From Candidatus Pacearchaeota archaeon (GTDB taxonomy: Archaea > Nanobdellota > Nanobdellia > Pacearchaeales > GW2011-AR1), in assembly GCA_009694755.1 (NCBI GenBank), contig SICU01000003.1, positions 1-41,876 of the forward strand: a stretch of 41,876 nt of DNA, given 5' to 3'. The position numbers and the translations under genes are program-made. Position 1 is the stretch's first letter; every line of letters starts with the position of its first letter. The notes beneath the pieces were generated by a model. That model was not told the DNA's origin and did no database searches. It was given only the letters and a program-made list of their open reading frames with translations. Of this stretch, positions 13,900 to 23,373 are shown in pieces.

Positions 13900-15095
13900 T
13901 CACAATTTCTACAAATAGTATATCTTCCTAAATTATCTTTAATCATAAATCTTTTATTTTTGAACTGTTTACATTTAACACAAGTAGCTCCACATTGTTT
14001 GCAAATCTTGCGATGAGTAACTGCACATTCTTGTTTTAAACACTGATTACAAGAAATATCTTTACAATCTTCGCATTCTGCCCCACAATCTCTACAAACA
14101 AGATGATTTCCGTTACATAAGATAATTTCTTTTAAAGGATTTTTGCATAAGTCGCATAAAGGGAAAACAAATTTATTATAGAGTGGCTCGTAAGATAATA
14201 AAACTAATCGCGTAATATTTTCATTCTTGAAAAAAACTTCAAAATTATATAATGGACATAAAATAACCGCAGTTGTTAAAAGTTTAGTATTTATTTTCAA
14301 AGAATATTTTTTTTCTTCATTATTTAATTGGAGGGCCATTTCAGATAAAAACTGATTTTTTTGAGATTCATAAACTGATAAATCGATATTTGGATTTTTT
14401 GTTTTAGCACGCACAATTTGATTTTCAATTTCTTTAACTTGTTGAGAATGATGGACGTTTATTCTCTGCACCTCTTTAGCAAGAACTTCTTCCAATTGTT
14501 TTGCAATTTCAGAAGTTCTAGAAGAAATCATTTCTTTAACTTTTAATTTTGCCACCTCATAATTTTCTCTCAAATCAGATATGTCTATTTCTTTGTTGCG
14601 CAAAGAATCAATTTTAAATTTTTTCAAATCAGGAAAAATTACAGATTTTTTATCAACAAAAACATCACTTACTAATCTGTCTTCATCATTAAGATATTTG
14701 TAAGTTGTTTGAAAAGTAAATTTAATAATTGGTTTATGAATAAGCGTATTATTTATTTTTGAAATCGTACAATTTCTCAAAAGCAAATTTGATTTAATTA
14801 AAGAATCGCTTTGTAAAGAATAAATTAATTTTTGAAGAACTGATTCTCCTGTATTATCCAAATAACTTCTCATAGTTTTAAGAAGATAACTTTCGCTCGT
14901 TATTAATTCTGTAGAATGTAATGATGAATTATTCTCAAAAATAATAGTGTATGGTTCATTTTTTCCATAAAACTTTTGAAATTTTACAGGCACTTCCGTA
15001 ACTAATAAACTCTTTTCAGATTCCACAACTTTAGCTCCTAATTCTTTGAAAAATTTGATTGTAAAAAATTTCAGTTGTTCAAAATCAGAGGTCAT
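13896..15095 (-). CDS. SNF2-partner protein: N-terminal domain, coiled coil, C-terminal zinc cluster
   Basis: The 399-residue protein has an alpha/beta N-terminal domain (about 1-180), a long charged coiled coil (about 185-275, e.g. SRTSEIAKQLEEVLAKEVQR), a short linker, and a C-terminal zinc domain from about 310 with more than a dozen cysteines (CDLCKNP, CRDCGAECEDC, CNQC, CKQCGATCVKC, CRNC). Its ATG directly follows the helicase stop (TAA then ATG), so both are made together. A paralogue at 23996 lacks the zinc domain. I do not know a named family; the pairing suggests it recruits or regulates the helicase on nucleic acid. Confidence 0.65.
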   Translation of the reverse strand: MTSDFEQLKFFTIKFFKELGAKVVESEKSLLVTEVPVKFQKFYGKNEPYTIIFENNSSLHSTELITSESYLLKTMRSYLDNTGESVLQKLIYSLQSDSLIKSNLLLRNCTISKINNTLIHKPIIKFTFQTTYKYLNDEDRLVSDVFVDKKSVIFPDLKKFKIDSLRNKEIDISDLRENYEVAKLKVKEMISSRTSEIAKQLEEVLAKEVQRINVHHSQQVKEIENQIVRAKTKNPNIDLSVYESQKNQFLSEMALQLNNEEKKYSLKINTKLLTTAVILCPLYNFEVFFKNENITRLVLLSYEPLYNKFVFPLCDLCKNPLKEIILCNGNHLVCRDCGAECEDCKDISCNQCLKQECAVTHRKICKQCGATCVKCKQFKNKRFMIKDNLGRYTICRNCD

Positions 15096-16892
15096 TTAAA
15101 TCAAACTCACAGATTTTTGATCTAAAACTTCTGCAGTAGCCTCCTTTGACGCGTTGTATTCTTTCAATCCCTTAGAAATAATTTCACTTATTTTACTTAC
15201 ATCTTGAGCAAAAATTTCAAGATTATTTTTAGAATCAATAAACGAATTCATCAACATTTCCTCAATTTTATTCACACCATTATTTCCTTGTCCATCTAAA
15301 CCTAAATTAAATAAAATAGTCGGTAATTCTCCAATAACTAATCCAATACAGCACATTTTATTTATAATTAAATCAACAACATGTTCTTCCATTGTATCTT
15401 TTGTTGCAAGACTGTAAATGTACATATCTTTAGTTTGCCCAATTCTGTCAAGTCTACCAATGCGTTGTTCAACAGACATAGGATTCCAAGGCAAATCGTA
15501 ATTAATTAAATAATTGCAAAATTGAAAGTTTAATCCTTCCGCACCAGTTTCAGTGCTAATCATAACTTGCGCCTCTTTTTTAAATTGATTAATTCGCAAA
15601 GTTTTTTCCTCTCTTTCAAGTCCCCCAATAAATTCAACAATTTTAAGATTGTAAGGTTTGAGTTTTTCAACAATATATCTCAAAGTAGATGGATGTTTTG
15701 TATACATCAAAATTTTAGCATTTGGTTCTTCATGAAGAATTTTATCAACTATTTCAATAAGCTTTTCAATTTTCGAATCTTTCTTAAGAAGACTGTATTT
15801 TTCAATTATATCTTGAGCAAGTTGTCTTGTTTCAGCATGATACTGCTCTCCTTCGGCAATTTTAGTCAAAGATTCAACAGCAGAACGTGATGAGCTCGTA
15901 ACTTTTGGCAAAATTGCATAAATAATAAGTTTGCCTCGCAACTCATCTCCATTTGCAGAAAAATATTTAGTCTTCAATAAATCGCAAATAGAATCGTAAA
16001 TATTTTTTTCTTCTTTAGTAAGATAAACAATTTCTATTTTAGGAATTCTTTTTTTATAATCAATTCCTGTTTCATCTCTGCGTCTACGAAGCATAACTTC
16101 TTGCAACCTTTTTCTCAATTCAACAGGATTCAAAGGATATCGTTTATTTCCCCTAAACAAAAATTTCTCCCTAAATTCATTTATCGTTCCAAGATGTCCC
16201 CTTTTTAATAAATGTAATAAATTATACAATTCAAGTAAATCATTTTGAAAAGGTGTAGCAGTCAAAAGTAAAAATCTTTTTTTCTGCATTCTATCGACAA
16301 ATCTCCAACGAGTCGTATTTCGCTGTTTCAATTTATGAGCTTCATCGACAATTAAAACATCCCACGGAATATTATGCGCTTTTTCATGTCTAAACGCACC
16401 TTTCTCCCTATCAAAAGTTTTAACTCTATCAATAGAAGCAATCGCAAATTGAACATTATCCCAATCATTTTCATTTTCAATAATCTTAAAATCTAAATTA
16501 AACTTGTCATGCAATTCAGCAACCCATTGATCTACAAGCGACGGAGGTGTCAAAATTAAAGCGCGATTAACAAATCCTCTAACAATACATTCTTTAAGAA
16601 AAATCCCTGTCGTAATTGTTTTTCCCAAACCAACTTCATCAGCTAAAAGTGCAGAGCCATTCATTTCTTTTAAAATATGTAATGCTCCCGCAGATTGATA
16701 AGGTAATTGATAAGCTAAATTATGTTTAATTAAATCATAAGCAATTAATCCGGAAATTTCAGAATTAGTTTCAAGAATCGCGGCACTCGCTTTTAATTCC
16801 GCAACATCAGCCGATTCAAATTGTCGTTGTTCAACCTTATCCAAAATAAGAGAATCGTCTTCAGAAAAGGACTCATCAATAATAATCGCCAT
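15096..16892 (-). CDS. SNF2-family (RapA-like) helicase/translocase, copy 1
   Basis: The 598-residue protein has all SNF2 motifs: LLADEVGLGKTITTG (motif I, about 82-96), LILTPPSLVDQW (Ia), IVDEAHKLK (II), LLLTATPFQN (III), ILMYTKHPSTLRYI (IV), STETGAEGLNFQ (V) and QRIGRLDRIGQT (VI). A C-terminal helical part follows (MEEHVVDLIINKMCCIGLVIGE). Such enzymes use ATP to move along double-stranded DNA and displace proteins such as RNA polymerase. It has a ribosome binding site (GAGGTG) before 16892. The partner gene follows with no gap. It is clearly related along its whole length to the copy at 24998. Confidence 0.9.
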   Translation of the reverse strand: MAIIIDESFSEDDSLILDKVEQRQFESADVAELKASAAILETNSEISGLIAYDLIKHNLAYQLPYQSAGALHILKEMNGSALLADEVGLGKTITTGIFLKECIVRGFVNRALILTPPSLVDQWVAELHDKFNLDFKIIENENDWDNVQFAIASIDRVKTFDREKGAFRHEKAHNIPWDVLIVDEAHKLKQRNTTRWRFVDRMQKKRFLLLTATPFQNDLLELYNLLHLLKRGHLGTINEFREKFLFRGNKRYPLNPVELRKRLQEVMLRRRRDETGIDYKKRIPKIEIVYLTKEEKNIYDSICDLLKTKYFSANGDELRGKLIIYAILPKVTSSSRSAVESLTKIAEGEQYHAETRQLAQDIIEKYSLLKKDSKIEKLIEIVDKILHEEPNAKILMYTKHPSTLRYIVEKLKPYNLKIVEFIGGLEREEKTLRINQFKKEAQVMISTETGAEGLNFQFCNYLINYDLPWNPMSVEQRIGRLDRIGQTKDMYIYSLATKDTMEEHVVDLIINKMCCIGLVIGELPTILFNLGLDGQGNNGVNKIEEMLMNSFIDSKNNLEIFAQDVSKISEIISKGLKEYNASKEATAEVLDQKSVSLI

Positions 16893-16958
16893 CTACACCT
16901 CAGACAATTTCGCAGTAAAATCAGTTTTTAAGGATAGAGGTAATGAATATTACTTAAG

Positions 16959-17507
16959 CTAACCTTTCCAATTTTCTTTTAACATACCATAAGAATTAAT
17001 ATCGTGTAATTCCCCAGTAGATTTAGCTCTAGAGTTCTTTATTCGTAATCCTTCATAAATAAAACCCATTTTTTTAATCAATGAATTAGACGCTTCATTT
17101 TCAGATGCTGCAGAAATATCTATTCTTCTAAGTTTAAGTTTTTTAAAGAAAAATTCAATTATTGCTTTCAAAGATTCGCTACCATATCCATTGCGCCAAT
17201 ACTTTTCTCCAATCCAATATCCCATAGTTGCAGTTCCATTAAACTTATCAATTTTAGTTATACTTATCATTCCAATAATTCTCTTTTCATTATTTAATTC
17301 AATCCCTAACGCATAATTAACTCTTGGTTTATTTTTAGATTCGGTAATACAATGTTTGATAAAACTATCAGCATTTTTTAAAGTGTAAGGAAAAGGAACA
17401 ACCGCTAAAAATCTAGAAACATTAAGATTATTTGCATTTATCTGTATATCTTTTGCATCAGTTTTCTTCAAATCTCTTAAAATTAAACGTTTAGTTACTA
17501 TCTTCAT
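16959..17507 (-). CDS. RimJ/RimL-type GNAT N-acetyltransferase
   Basis: The 182-residue protein shows the RimJ/RimL pattern: TKRLILRDLKKTDAKDIQ at the start, IIGMISITKID, MGYWIGEKYWRNGYGSESL (acetyl-CoA loop R-N-G-Y-G) and ASENEASNSLIKKMGFIYEG. The family acetylates ribosomal protein N-termini or other amines. Its ATG overlaps the serS stop as ATGA, so it is cotranscribed with seryl-tRNA synthetase. Substrate not determinable. Confidence 0.88.
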   Translation of the reverse strand: MKIVTKRLILRDLKKTDAKDIQINANNLNVSRFLAVVPFPYTLKNADSFIKHCITESKNKPRVNYALGIELNNEKRIIGMISITKIDKFNGTATMGYWIGEKYWRNGYGSESLKAIIEFFFKKLKLRRIDISAASENEASNSLIKKMGFIYEGLRIKNSRAKSTGELHDINSYGMLKENWKG

Positions 17508-18790
17508 TGTTTAACATTTCCAATAACTTTTTTCCCATACATATACGAAACAAGAACATCTGGAATTTTCACAGTTCCATCTTTTTGTTGATAATTCTCT
17601 AATATAGCAACCATCGCTCTTGAAGTAGCTATTGCAGTATTGTTAAGTGTATGAGGAACATATTTTTCTCCAGTTCCCGGGTCAATTCTAATTTTTAATT
17701 TGCGAGCCTGTGCGTCAGTTAAATTTGAACAAGAACCAACTTCAAAATATCCTTTTTTACGAGGAGACCACGCCTCAATATCCACTTGAATATGTTTCAA
17801 ATCTCCCAAATCTCCAGAACATATTGCTAAAACACGAACTGGAATGCCAAGCTCCTTGAAAATTTCAACAGTAATTTTTTTTAACTCTTCAAAAAATTTC
17901 ATAGATTCAGAAGGTTTGCAGACAACAACCATTTCTATCTTGTTAAACTGGTGGCTTCTGTAAATTCCTTTCTCATCAATTCCATGAGATCCAATTTCTT
18001 TTCTAAAACACATAGAATATGAATTAAATTTCAAAGGCAATTTTTTCTCTTGAATAATTGTATCAATATAACGACCAATCAGAGAATGCTCGCTCGTCCC
18101 AATCAAATACAGGTCTTCGCCTTCAATCTTATAAATCTGATTTGTCATATCGTTCAAGTCCGTTACGTTTTTAATAACATCAGAACGCAACATCAAAGGA
18201 GTTTCAACATAAGTAAATCCTTTCTGAACAAGTTTGTCTAAAACAAAACGAATTAACGCTTGATTCAACAAAGCCAAATCACCTTGCAAATAATAAAACC
18301 CGTTACCTGAAGTTTTAGCCGACGCATCAAAATCAGCAACACCCAAATTTTCTGCAATTTCTGCATGGCTTCTAACTTCAAAATCAAACTTCCTAGGTTT
18401 ACCAATAACTTCCCATTCTTTATTTTCGGAGTCATCTTTTCCAAGAGGAACATCTTTGTGCATAATATTAGGTATTTTTTTCAACATTTGAGAAATTTCA
18501 TTTTCAAATTCATACATTTGTTTTTCCAAAGATTCAATTTTTGCAGGAATTTCTCCAGCTTCTTTCAAAAGTTTTTTAACATCTTTACCTAACTTTTTTG
18601 CATCAGCAATTTCTTTAGATATTTTATTTCTACTAGAACGAATATTATCTACTTCTCCCTTCAAAGCACGCCATTTTATATCTTTAGAAATAATTTCATC
18701 AACTAATTTCAGCCTATCTTTTTTATTCTTTTTTTTAATATTTTCTTTAACTATATCGGGATTTTCGCGTAAAAACTTAATATCAAACAT
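17504..18790 (-). CDS. serS: Seryl-tRNA synthetase
   Basis: The 428-residue protein has the N-terminal tRNA-binding coiled coil (about 30-105), motif 2 (FRKEIGSHG, then GIYRSHQFNKIEMV) and motif 3 (HTLNNTAIATSRAMVAILENYQ) of the class II bacterial/eukaryotic-type SerRS, as well as the FEVGSCSNLTDAQARKLKIR serine-binding region. It is the common form, not the rare methanogen form. It charges tRNA-Ser such as the CGA isoacceptor at 23898. A TATA-like AATACTCC/TTTTAAATA lies about 20 bases upstream. It is the first gene of an operon with the GNAT. Confidence 0.96.
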   Translation of the reverse strand: MFDIKFLRENPDIVKENIKKKNKKDRLKLVDEIISKDIKWRALKGEVDNIRSSRNKISKEIADAKKLGKDVKKLLKEAGEIPAKIESLEKQMYEFENEISQMLKKIPNIMHKDVPLGKDDSENKEWEVIGKPRKFDFEVRSHAEIAENLGVADFDASAKTSGNGFYYLQGDLALLNQALIRFVLDKLVQKGFTYVETPLMLRSDVIKNVTDLNDMTNQIYKIEGEDLYLIGTSEHSLIGRYIDTIIQEKKLPLKFNSYSMCFRKEIGSHGIDEKGIYRSHQFNKIEMVVVCKPSESMKFFEELKKITVEIFKELGIPVRVLAICSGDLGDLKHIQVDIEAWSPRKKGYFEVGSCSNLTDAQARKLKIRIDPGTGEKYVPHTLNNTAIATSRAMVAILENYQQKDGTVKIPDVLVSYMYGKKVIGNVKQ

Positions 18791-18834
18791 ATCTAATCAA
18801 AAAGAAAGGAGTATTTAAAATTAATTTAATGAAA

Positions 18835-18926
18835 GTTGAGGGTTTATTCTTTCCCCGTTTAGGACAAGTTTCATATTTTCAGCAACCCTCTCAAAACCTC
18901 AATCCGTTTAAATCTTTCTAAAACAA
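18835..18926. other. Intergenic region with an 8-base closing stem, possible untranslated RNA structure
   Basis: Between the DEAD-box helicase stop and serS, TTGAGGGTT (about 18836-18844) pairs with AACCCTCTCAA (about 18884-18894) around a 40-base loop. No ORF is visible. It could be a 3' structure of the helicase mRNA or a small RNA. I see no convincing C/D or H/ACA boxes. Confidence 0.3.
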
Positions 18927-20297
18927 TTATCTTCGTCCGAACCTTGAACTTCCACGAGAACCGCCTCGTCCGCCACCAGAACTTTCGCCACCACCAAATC
19001 TTGAACTTCCACTTCCAAATGAACGTCCTCCACCAGAATCTCCGCGTCCGCCATCATGAGAACCACCAGAACTTCTTCCGTATGAACGAGCTCCGTCGCG
19101 AGAACCTCCAAAACGTCCTTTGCCTCCAAAAGTCAAACGTCCACGATTATCTCGATCATTAGTTTCTTCTCTAAATCTAACATGTATCGGAGCGACTTCC
19201 GGCATTTCTTGTTGAACGATAGTTAAAGACGGATCAGACAAAACTTTTCTAAAACTATCATAATCTCTCTGCGAAACTATTGTAATCGCAATTCCTTCTT
19301 TTCCAGCACGAGCAGTTCTTCCGATTCTATGAATATATTCTATGCTAGTTTTAGGAACATCGAAATTATACACGTGTGAAACATTTTTAACATCGAGCCC
19401 TCTCGCCGCAACGTCTGTGCAAACTAAAATCAAAGCTTTCGCAGAATGAAATTCTTCTAAAACGCGACTACGTTTATTTTGCGCAAGTCCTCCGTGAATT
19501 GCAATTGCATCAAGGCCGTTGCGTTCCAAATTATGAACGACATAATCCGCGTTTCTTCGAGTATTACAAAACACCATAACTAATCCTGACTTCTCTTCTT
19601 TTAACAAATGAACAAGCATCGAAAATTTCAAATTACTCGGAGTATCATAATATACTTGTTTCAGTTTTGAAGGGTCAACATAAGATTCAGACTCAATTAA
19701 AACTGGTTCTTTCATATAATGTTTCGCAATTCTTTGAATATCTGGAGAAATAGTCGCGGAAAATAAAAGAGTCTGTCTTTCTTTCGGACATTCATCAATA
19801 ATAGTAACTACATCGTCGATAAAACCCATGTCTAACATTCTGTCTGCTTCGTCTAAAACTAAAAATTTAAGACGCGATAAATCGAGAGAATCATTTCTCA
19901 AATGATCTAAAATTCTTCCAGGAGTTCCAACAACAATATCTGCATGACGAAGAGCCACTTTCTGCGGTTCAATTGAAACGCCCCCATAAATTTCGCGAAC
20001 ATCTAATTTTTTATACTGTGAAAATTTATGCAAACTCCTACCAACTTGTTCAGCTAATTCTCGAGTTGGAGTTAAAACCAATGCTTGAATTCCTTTTCCA
20101 GTAAATATTTTTTCAATTATTCCTGCACCAAATGCAAGAGTTTTTCCAGAACCTGTTGCCGAACTTCCAAGTACATCTTTTCCAGTTAAAACTAACGGAA
20201 TTGCTTTTTCCTGAATATCACTCGGTTCAGTAAAACCGATAGATTCTATAACTTTTAACATTTCGGCACTCAAGCCAAGTTTTCTAAATGATTCCAT
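18927..20297 (-). CDS. DEAD-box RNA helicase with Gly/Arg/Ser-rich tail
   Basis: The 456-residue protein has the full DEAD-box set: Q motif (SDIQEKAIPL), SSATGSGKT, PTRELAEQ, GTPGRILDH, LDEADRMLDMGF, SATI, CTDVAARGLDVK and HRIGRTARAGKEG. From about residue 390 it changes to an RGG-like tail (GGSRDGARSYGRSSGG and similar). Such tails bind RNA loosely and can promote condensates. It unwinds RNA, probably in ribosome assembly or mRNA handling. The tail is encoded by repeat-like DNA, which gives the spurious ORFs in other frames. Confidence 0.95.
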   Translation of the reverse strand: MESFRKLGLSAEMLKVIESIGFTEPSDIQEKAIPLVLTGKDVLGSSATGSGKTLAFGAGIIEKIFTGKGIQALVLTPTRELAEQVGRSLHKFSQYKKLDVREIYGGVSIEPQKVALRHADIVVGTPGRILDHLRNDSLDLSRLKFLVLDEADRMLDMGFIDDVVTIIDECPKERQTLLFSATISPDIQRIAKHYMKEPVLIESESYVDPSKLKQVYYDTPSNLKFSMLVHLLKEEKSGLVMVFCNTRRNADYVVHNLERNGLDAIAIHGGLAQNKRSRVLEEFHSAKALILVCTDVAARGLDVKNVSHVYNFDVPKTSIEYIHRIGRTARAGKEGIAITIVSQRDYDSFRKVLSDPSLTIVQQEMPEVAPIHVRFREETNDRDNRGRLTFGGKGRFGGSRDGARSYGRSSGGSHDGGRGDSGGGRSFGSGSSRFGGGESSGGGRGGSRGSSRFGRR

Positions 20298-20364
20298 AAA
20301 TACCTCAACAAAATACCCTTTTTAAAGTAAACTTTTTATTTTCCAACTAAATTATATTAAATTT

Positions 20365-21216
20365 TTATTTTTTCATAGATATATCTAATCGATTATATGC
20401 TAATGCAACATTCTTATCTCGAGATATTAACTCATAAATTTTTTTAGTTATATCGCTTCTTACTTTAGAAAGTTGTTGAACTGGTGCAAAAAATAAAACT
20501 TTAATTTTCATTCCATTTTCCACCATTGAAACGCGAGAAACTATCTCATTATTAATTTTTTTACTATATTCTCCTGCGAATTCCTTTGCAACCAAACAAC
20601 CGATTTCCATCGCTCTGTCTAAATTGCTGTCATATTTTACTGTGTAATTAACTTCGTCCAATACAAAATCGTGAAGAAGTGTATGATTAATTATATTCTC
20701 TTCAAAGAGTTTGTAATTAGGAATTAAAACATTTCTGCCAGAATGTTGTTCAGAGTCTATATTTCCTCCAACTTCATCAATATAAACGTGAGTCAAAGAA
20801 AGGTCATATACATCTCCTTTAATCGTTCCAATAGAAATTCTATCGCCTACTTGAAATGGTCGTTTTATCACAATCATTATCCAAGCAGCAATACCAGTAA
20901 TCGGTTTTTGTAAAGCGAAACCAATCGCAGCAGTAAGAAGCCCTGCAACAACTCCGATACCAGCCCAAGATTTAAAATAGGATAAAAAAGCAAATAAAAT
21001 AATAACCCAAGTCACAGTTATATTAATCATTCTGGAAAAAATCTTAATAGTGGAAATATGATTTTTTGACTTAGCTCGTTTAAGTAAACGTTTCTTAACA
21101 AATAATAAAATAAATTTAAAAAAAGCAATTAACACAATACAAATAATTATTATTTCTAAAATAGGCACAAATCTGGTAAAACCATTCTCAAAAACAATAA
21201 ATCCTTTAAACATCAC
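20365..21216 (-). CDS. MscS-like small-conductance mechanosensitive channel
   Basis: The 283-residue protein has about four membrane helices, the pore-lining helix rich in Gly/Ala (GVVAGLLTAAIGFALQKPI), and the beta domain that follows (FQVGDRISIGTIKGDVYDL, then VLIPNYKLFEENIINHT). This is the MscS core without extra N-terminal domains. It releases solutes on osmotic downshock. A TATA box (ATATATAAACTT on the forward text, about 21232-21243) precedes it. The ATG at 21213 is a possible alternative start. Confidence 0.9.
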   Translation of the reverse strand: MMFKGFIVFENGFTRFVPILEIIIICIVLIAFFKFILLFVKKRLLKRAKSKNHISTIKIFSRMINITVTWVIILFAFLSYFKSWAGIGVVAGLLTAAIGFALQKPITGIAAWIMIVIKRPFQVGDRISIGTIKGDVYDLSLTHVYIDEVGGNIDSEQHSGRNVLIPNYKLFEENIINHTLLHDFVLDEVNYTVKYDSNLDRAMEIGCLVAKEFAGEYSKKINNEIVSRVSMVENGMKIKVLFFAPVQQLSKVRSDITKKIYELISRDKNVALAYNRLDISMKK

Positions 21217-21349
21217 AAATAAAAATCAAAGCAATATATAAACTTAATAGCTTAAAATAAAAATTCCCAACCTAAACAGAGCCTTGAGGTGTCCCTCCAG
21301 TTGAAGAAAATTAAGAACAATTAAATACAAAACAAGTTTTAAAGAATTA

Positions 21350-22399
21350 ATGAAAAAAGAGATAATTTCAATAAAAACAATTAGAATTGGAAGGAATTTA
21401 AAAGTTTATGAAAAAACAGAAAAATCTTGGAAAATATCTAAGACAATAATTCCAAAAATTGAAGAAACAATTAAATTATTTAAATCAAATAATAATTTTA
21501 AAGAATTAATCGATAAAAAAGACAAACGTTTTTTGAAAGGGCAAATTTCTCCGCAAGGACAAATTCAAGGAGCAAGAATAAACATTCTCCCAGATGGACA
21601 AAAATTAGACAAGGCGTATTCATTACTTGCCAAAAATTTAACTTTCCACGATGAATCATCCCAGAGTCATTGGGATGTAATTTATCAAAATCCTAATGGC
21701 AATTTCGCATATTGTTATAATTTAGAAAAAAAGAAAAAATCTGTAAAAAATAAATACAAAAAAGTTGAAAAATTTGAAGAAATTTATCCTGAATTAGAAA
21801 AAAATGTTGAACACGCATTAAAAGACAAAAAAGATATTTATGCAGTTCCAATGTATACATTACTAAAAACATATATGAGAATAGGAAATGAAATGTATTA
21901 TAAAACAACAGGACATAAAGGATTAACAACGCTTACAAAAAAAGATATTTTACTAGATAAAAATGAAGCGACATTTGACTATATCTCAAAAAACGGAGTT
22001 CCGATGACTATAACTCAAGAATTTCCAAAAGAATATATTCAAAGAATGAAAGAAGAAATAAAAAATAAGAAAAATTCAGATTTTATATTCACTAATAATC
22101 ACAACAAACCGCTCAAAGACACGGATTTTATGAATGCATTTGAAAATTATTGCGGGGAAAGATTTTATCCGCACATAGTTCGTTCCTTTTATGCAACAAA
22201 AAAAGCCGAAGATTTTTTAAAAAGTCATAAAAGTGCAAAAAAAGAAGAAATTAAAGAATTATTTACCGAAATAGCAGAGAAATTAGGACATAAAAAGTTC
22301 GATAAAAAACAAAATGATTGGAAAGATAATTACTCTGTAACAATCCACTATTATATTCAACCAGACTTAGTAGATAAAATACAAAGGTTAGTTAAGTAA
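21350..22399 (+). CDS. DNA topoisomerase IB-like protein
   Basis: The 349-residue protein fits type IB topoisomerases: a middle pattern WDVIYQNPNGNFAYCYN..KFEEIYPEL, then YMRIGNEMYYKTTGHKGLTTL (catalytic Arg177), FDYISKNGVP (Lys214), HIVRSFYATKKAEDF (His275, Arg278) and a C-terminal YSVTIHYYIQPDL with Tyr335 as the likely nucleophile. The enzyme would relax supercoils through a 3'-phosphotyrosine. The HxxR and following LGH also recall tyrosine recombinases, which share the fold. It is not near other recombination genes. TopIB is uncommon in archaea outside Thaumarchaeota. Confidence 0.75.
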   Translation: MKKEIISIKTIRIGRNLKVYEKTEKSWKISKTIIPKIEETIKLFKSNNNFKELIDKKDKRFLKGQISPQGQIQGARINILPDGQKLDKAYSLLAKNLTFHDESSQSHWDVIYQNPNGNFAYCYNLEKKKKSVKNKYKKVEKFEEIYPELEKNVEHALKDKKDIYAVPMYTLLKTYMRIGNEMYYKTTGHKGLTTLTKKDILLDKNEATFDYISKNGVPMTITQEFPKEYIQRMKEEIKNKKNSDFIFTNNHNKPLKDTDFMNAFENYCGERFYPHIVRSFYATKKAEDFLKSHKSAKKEEIKELFTEIAEKLGHKKFDKKQNDWKDNYSVTIHYYIQPDLVDKIQRLVK

Positions 22400-22483
22400 T
22401 TTTTTATCTATTTTTATTTTGAAATCATAAGAACATCAGTTCCAAATATTAAAAATTGAAATTAGAAATTATCCTCAGAGAAT

Positions 22484-22864
22484 TTATCTATTTTCAAATT
22501 TATAATCTAAAGTATATTTATCCGAGCCAAAAATAGATAGCGCTAAAGTTGCGAAAGCAATACCAAAGTCACGAATTCCAATAGGATTAAATCCGAGAGA
22601 GAAAGCAATTCCAAATAAATGTAGCGATAAAATCAAAGCAGAAAATCGAACATATAATCCAATAATTAAAAACAATCCGAAAATAAGTTCTAAAAATCCA
22701 TTAAAAACAACTAAATTATTTGCAGTCATTCCAGAAAAAACCATAAATTCTGGAACAAATGAAGTCCAAGAATCTGGGCTATAAACTTGTTGAAATCCAA
22801 AATATAAAAATACTAAAGCCATAGAAACACGCAAAATTACAAATGCAAAATCTTTAGAATTCAT
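22484..22864 (-). CDS. DoxX-family membrane protein
   Basis: The 126-residue protein has four helices with the DoxX pattern: LRVSMALVFLYFGFQQVYSP, NGFLELIFGLFLIIGLYVRFSALILSL, then FRDFGIAFATLALSIFG-like ending. DoxX proteins are quinone- or thiol-linked membrane subunits in several bacteria and archaea. The ATG directly follows the stop of the cytochrome b5-like gene (TAA then ATG), so the two are made together and may form one redox unit (inference). Confidence 0.85.
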   Translation of the reverse strand: MNSKDFAFVILRVSMALVFLYFGFQQVYSPDSWTSFVPEFMVFSGMTANNLVVFNGFLELIFGLFLIIGLYVRFSALILSLHLFGIAFSLGFNPIGIRDFGIAFATLALSIFGSDKYTLDYKFENR

Positions 22865-23323
22865 TTAAATTTTCCCGACAATATCAAAATCGCCGATTAA
22901 TGTTCCAATTTTCATAAGCATATCCACTTTTTTAGTTCCATGTTTACCAACAAATGCTTGTGCAAATTTTTCAGAAGTTCCGCAAAATGGAATTATTGCC
23001 CCCGCAGAACCTGGATGTCCTGGTAAAAAGGAAGTAATATCGTAAACTTTTCCACCGTAAGCAATCCAACAATCAGAAGAAGAATTATGCATTCCAAGAC
23101 GCGAAAGAGTAATTTTTCCTAAATTTGAAGAATTTTGAATAGAAGAATTATTTTTTCCAAGATTATAATTATTTTCTGAAAAATCATCGTTATCCTCATC
23201 TTCATCGTCAAATTCTGATGAATCATCATCAAAATATAATGAACTCGAAACTGAAAGTCTAGTGAACATTGTAACTCCTAAAACAAGTAGAATAATCAAA
23301 CCAGCAAAAAATATTTTTTTCAT
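22865..23323 (-). CDS. Membrane-anchored cytochrome b5-like heme protein
   Basis: The 152-residue protein has an N-terminal helix (about 4-22), an acidic linker (DDDSSEFDDEDEDNDDF), and a C-terminal cytochrome b5 domain: SDCWIAYGGKVYDITSFLPGHPGSAGAI with the first heme His in HPGS, and FVGKHGTKK with the second. Spacing and length fit the family. The domain would sit outside the membrane and carry electrons. Cotranscribed with DoxX downstream. The acidic linker is unusual and may bind cations. Confidence 0.88.
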   Translation of the reverse strand: MKKIFFAGLIILLVLGVTMFTRLSVSSSLYFDDDSSEFDDEDEDNDDFSENNYNLGKNNSSIQNSSNLGKITLSRLGMHNSSSDCWIAYGGKVYDITSFLPGHPGSAGAIIPFCGTSEKFAQAFVGKHGTKKVDMLMKIGTLIGDFDIVGKI

Positions 23324-23373
23324 AAATTATTTAAAAAACAAACTATTTAAATATACATCTCAAAAATAAATTT

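Noticed and set aside
18908-19162. ORFs on both strands in the end of the DEAD-box gene
   Set aside because: They are frame shadows of the Gly/Arg/Ser-rich tail, whose repeated codons give long open frames.
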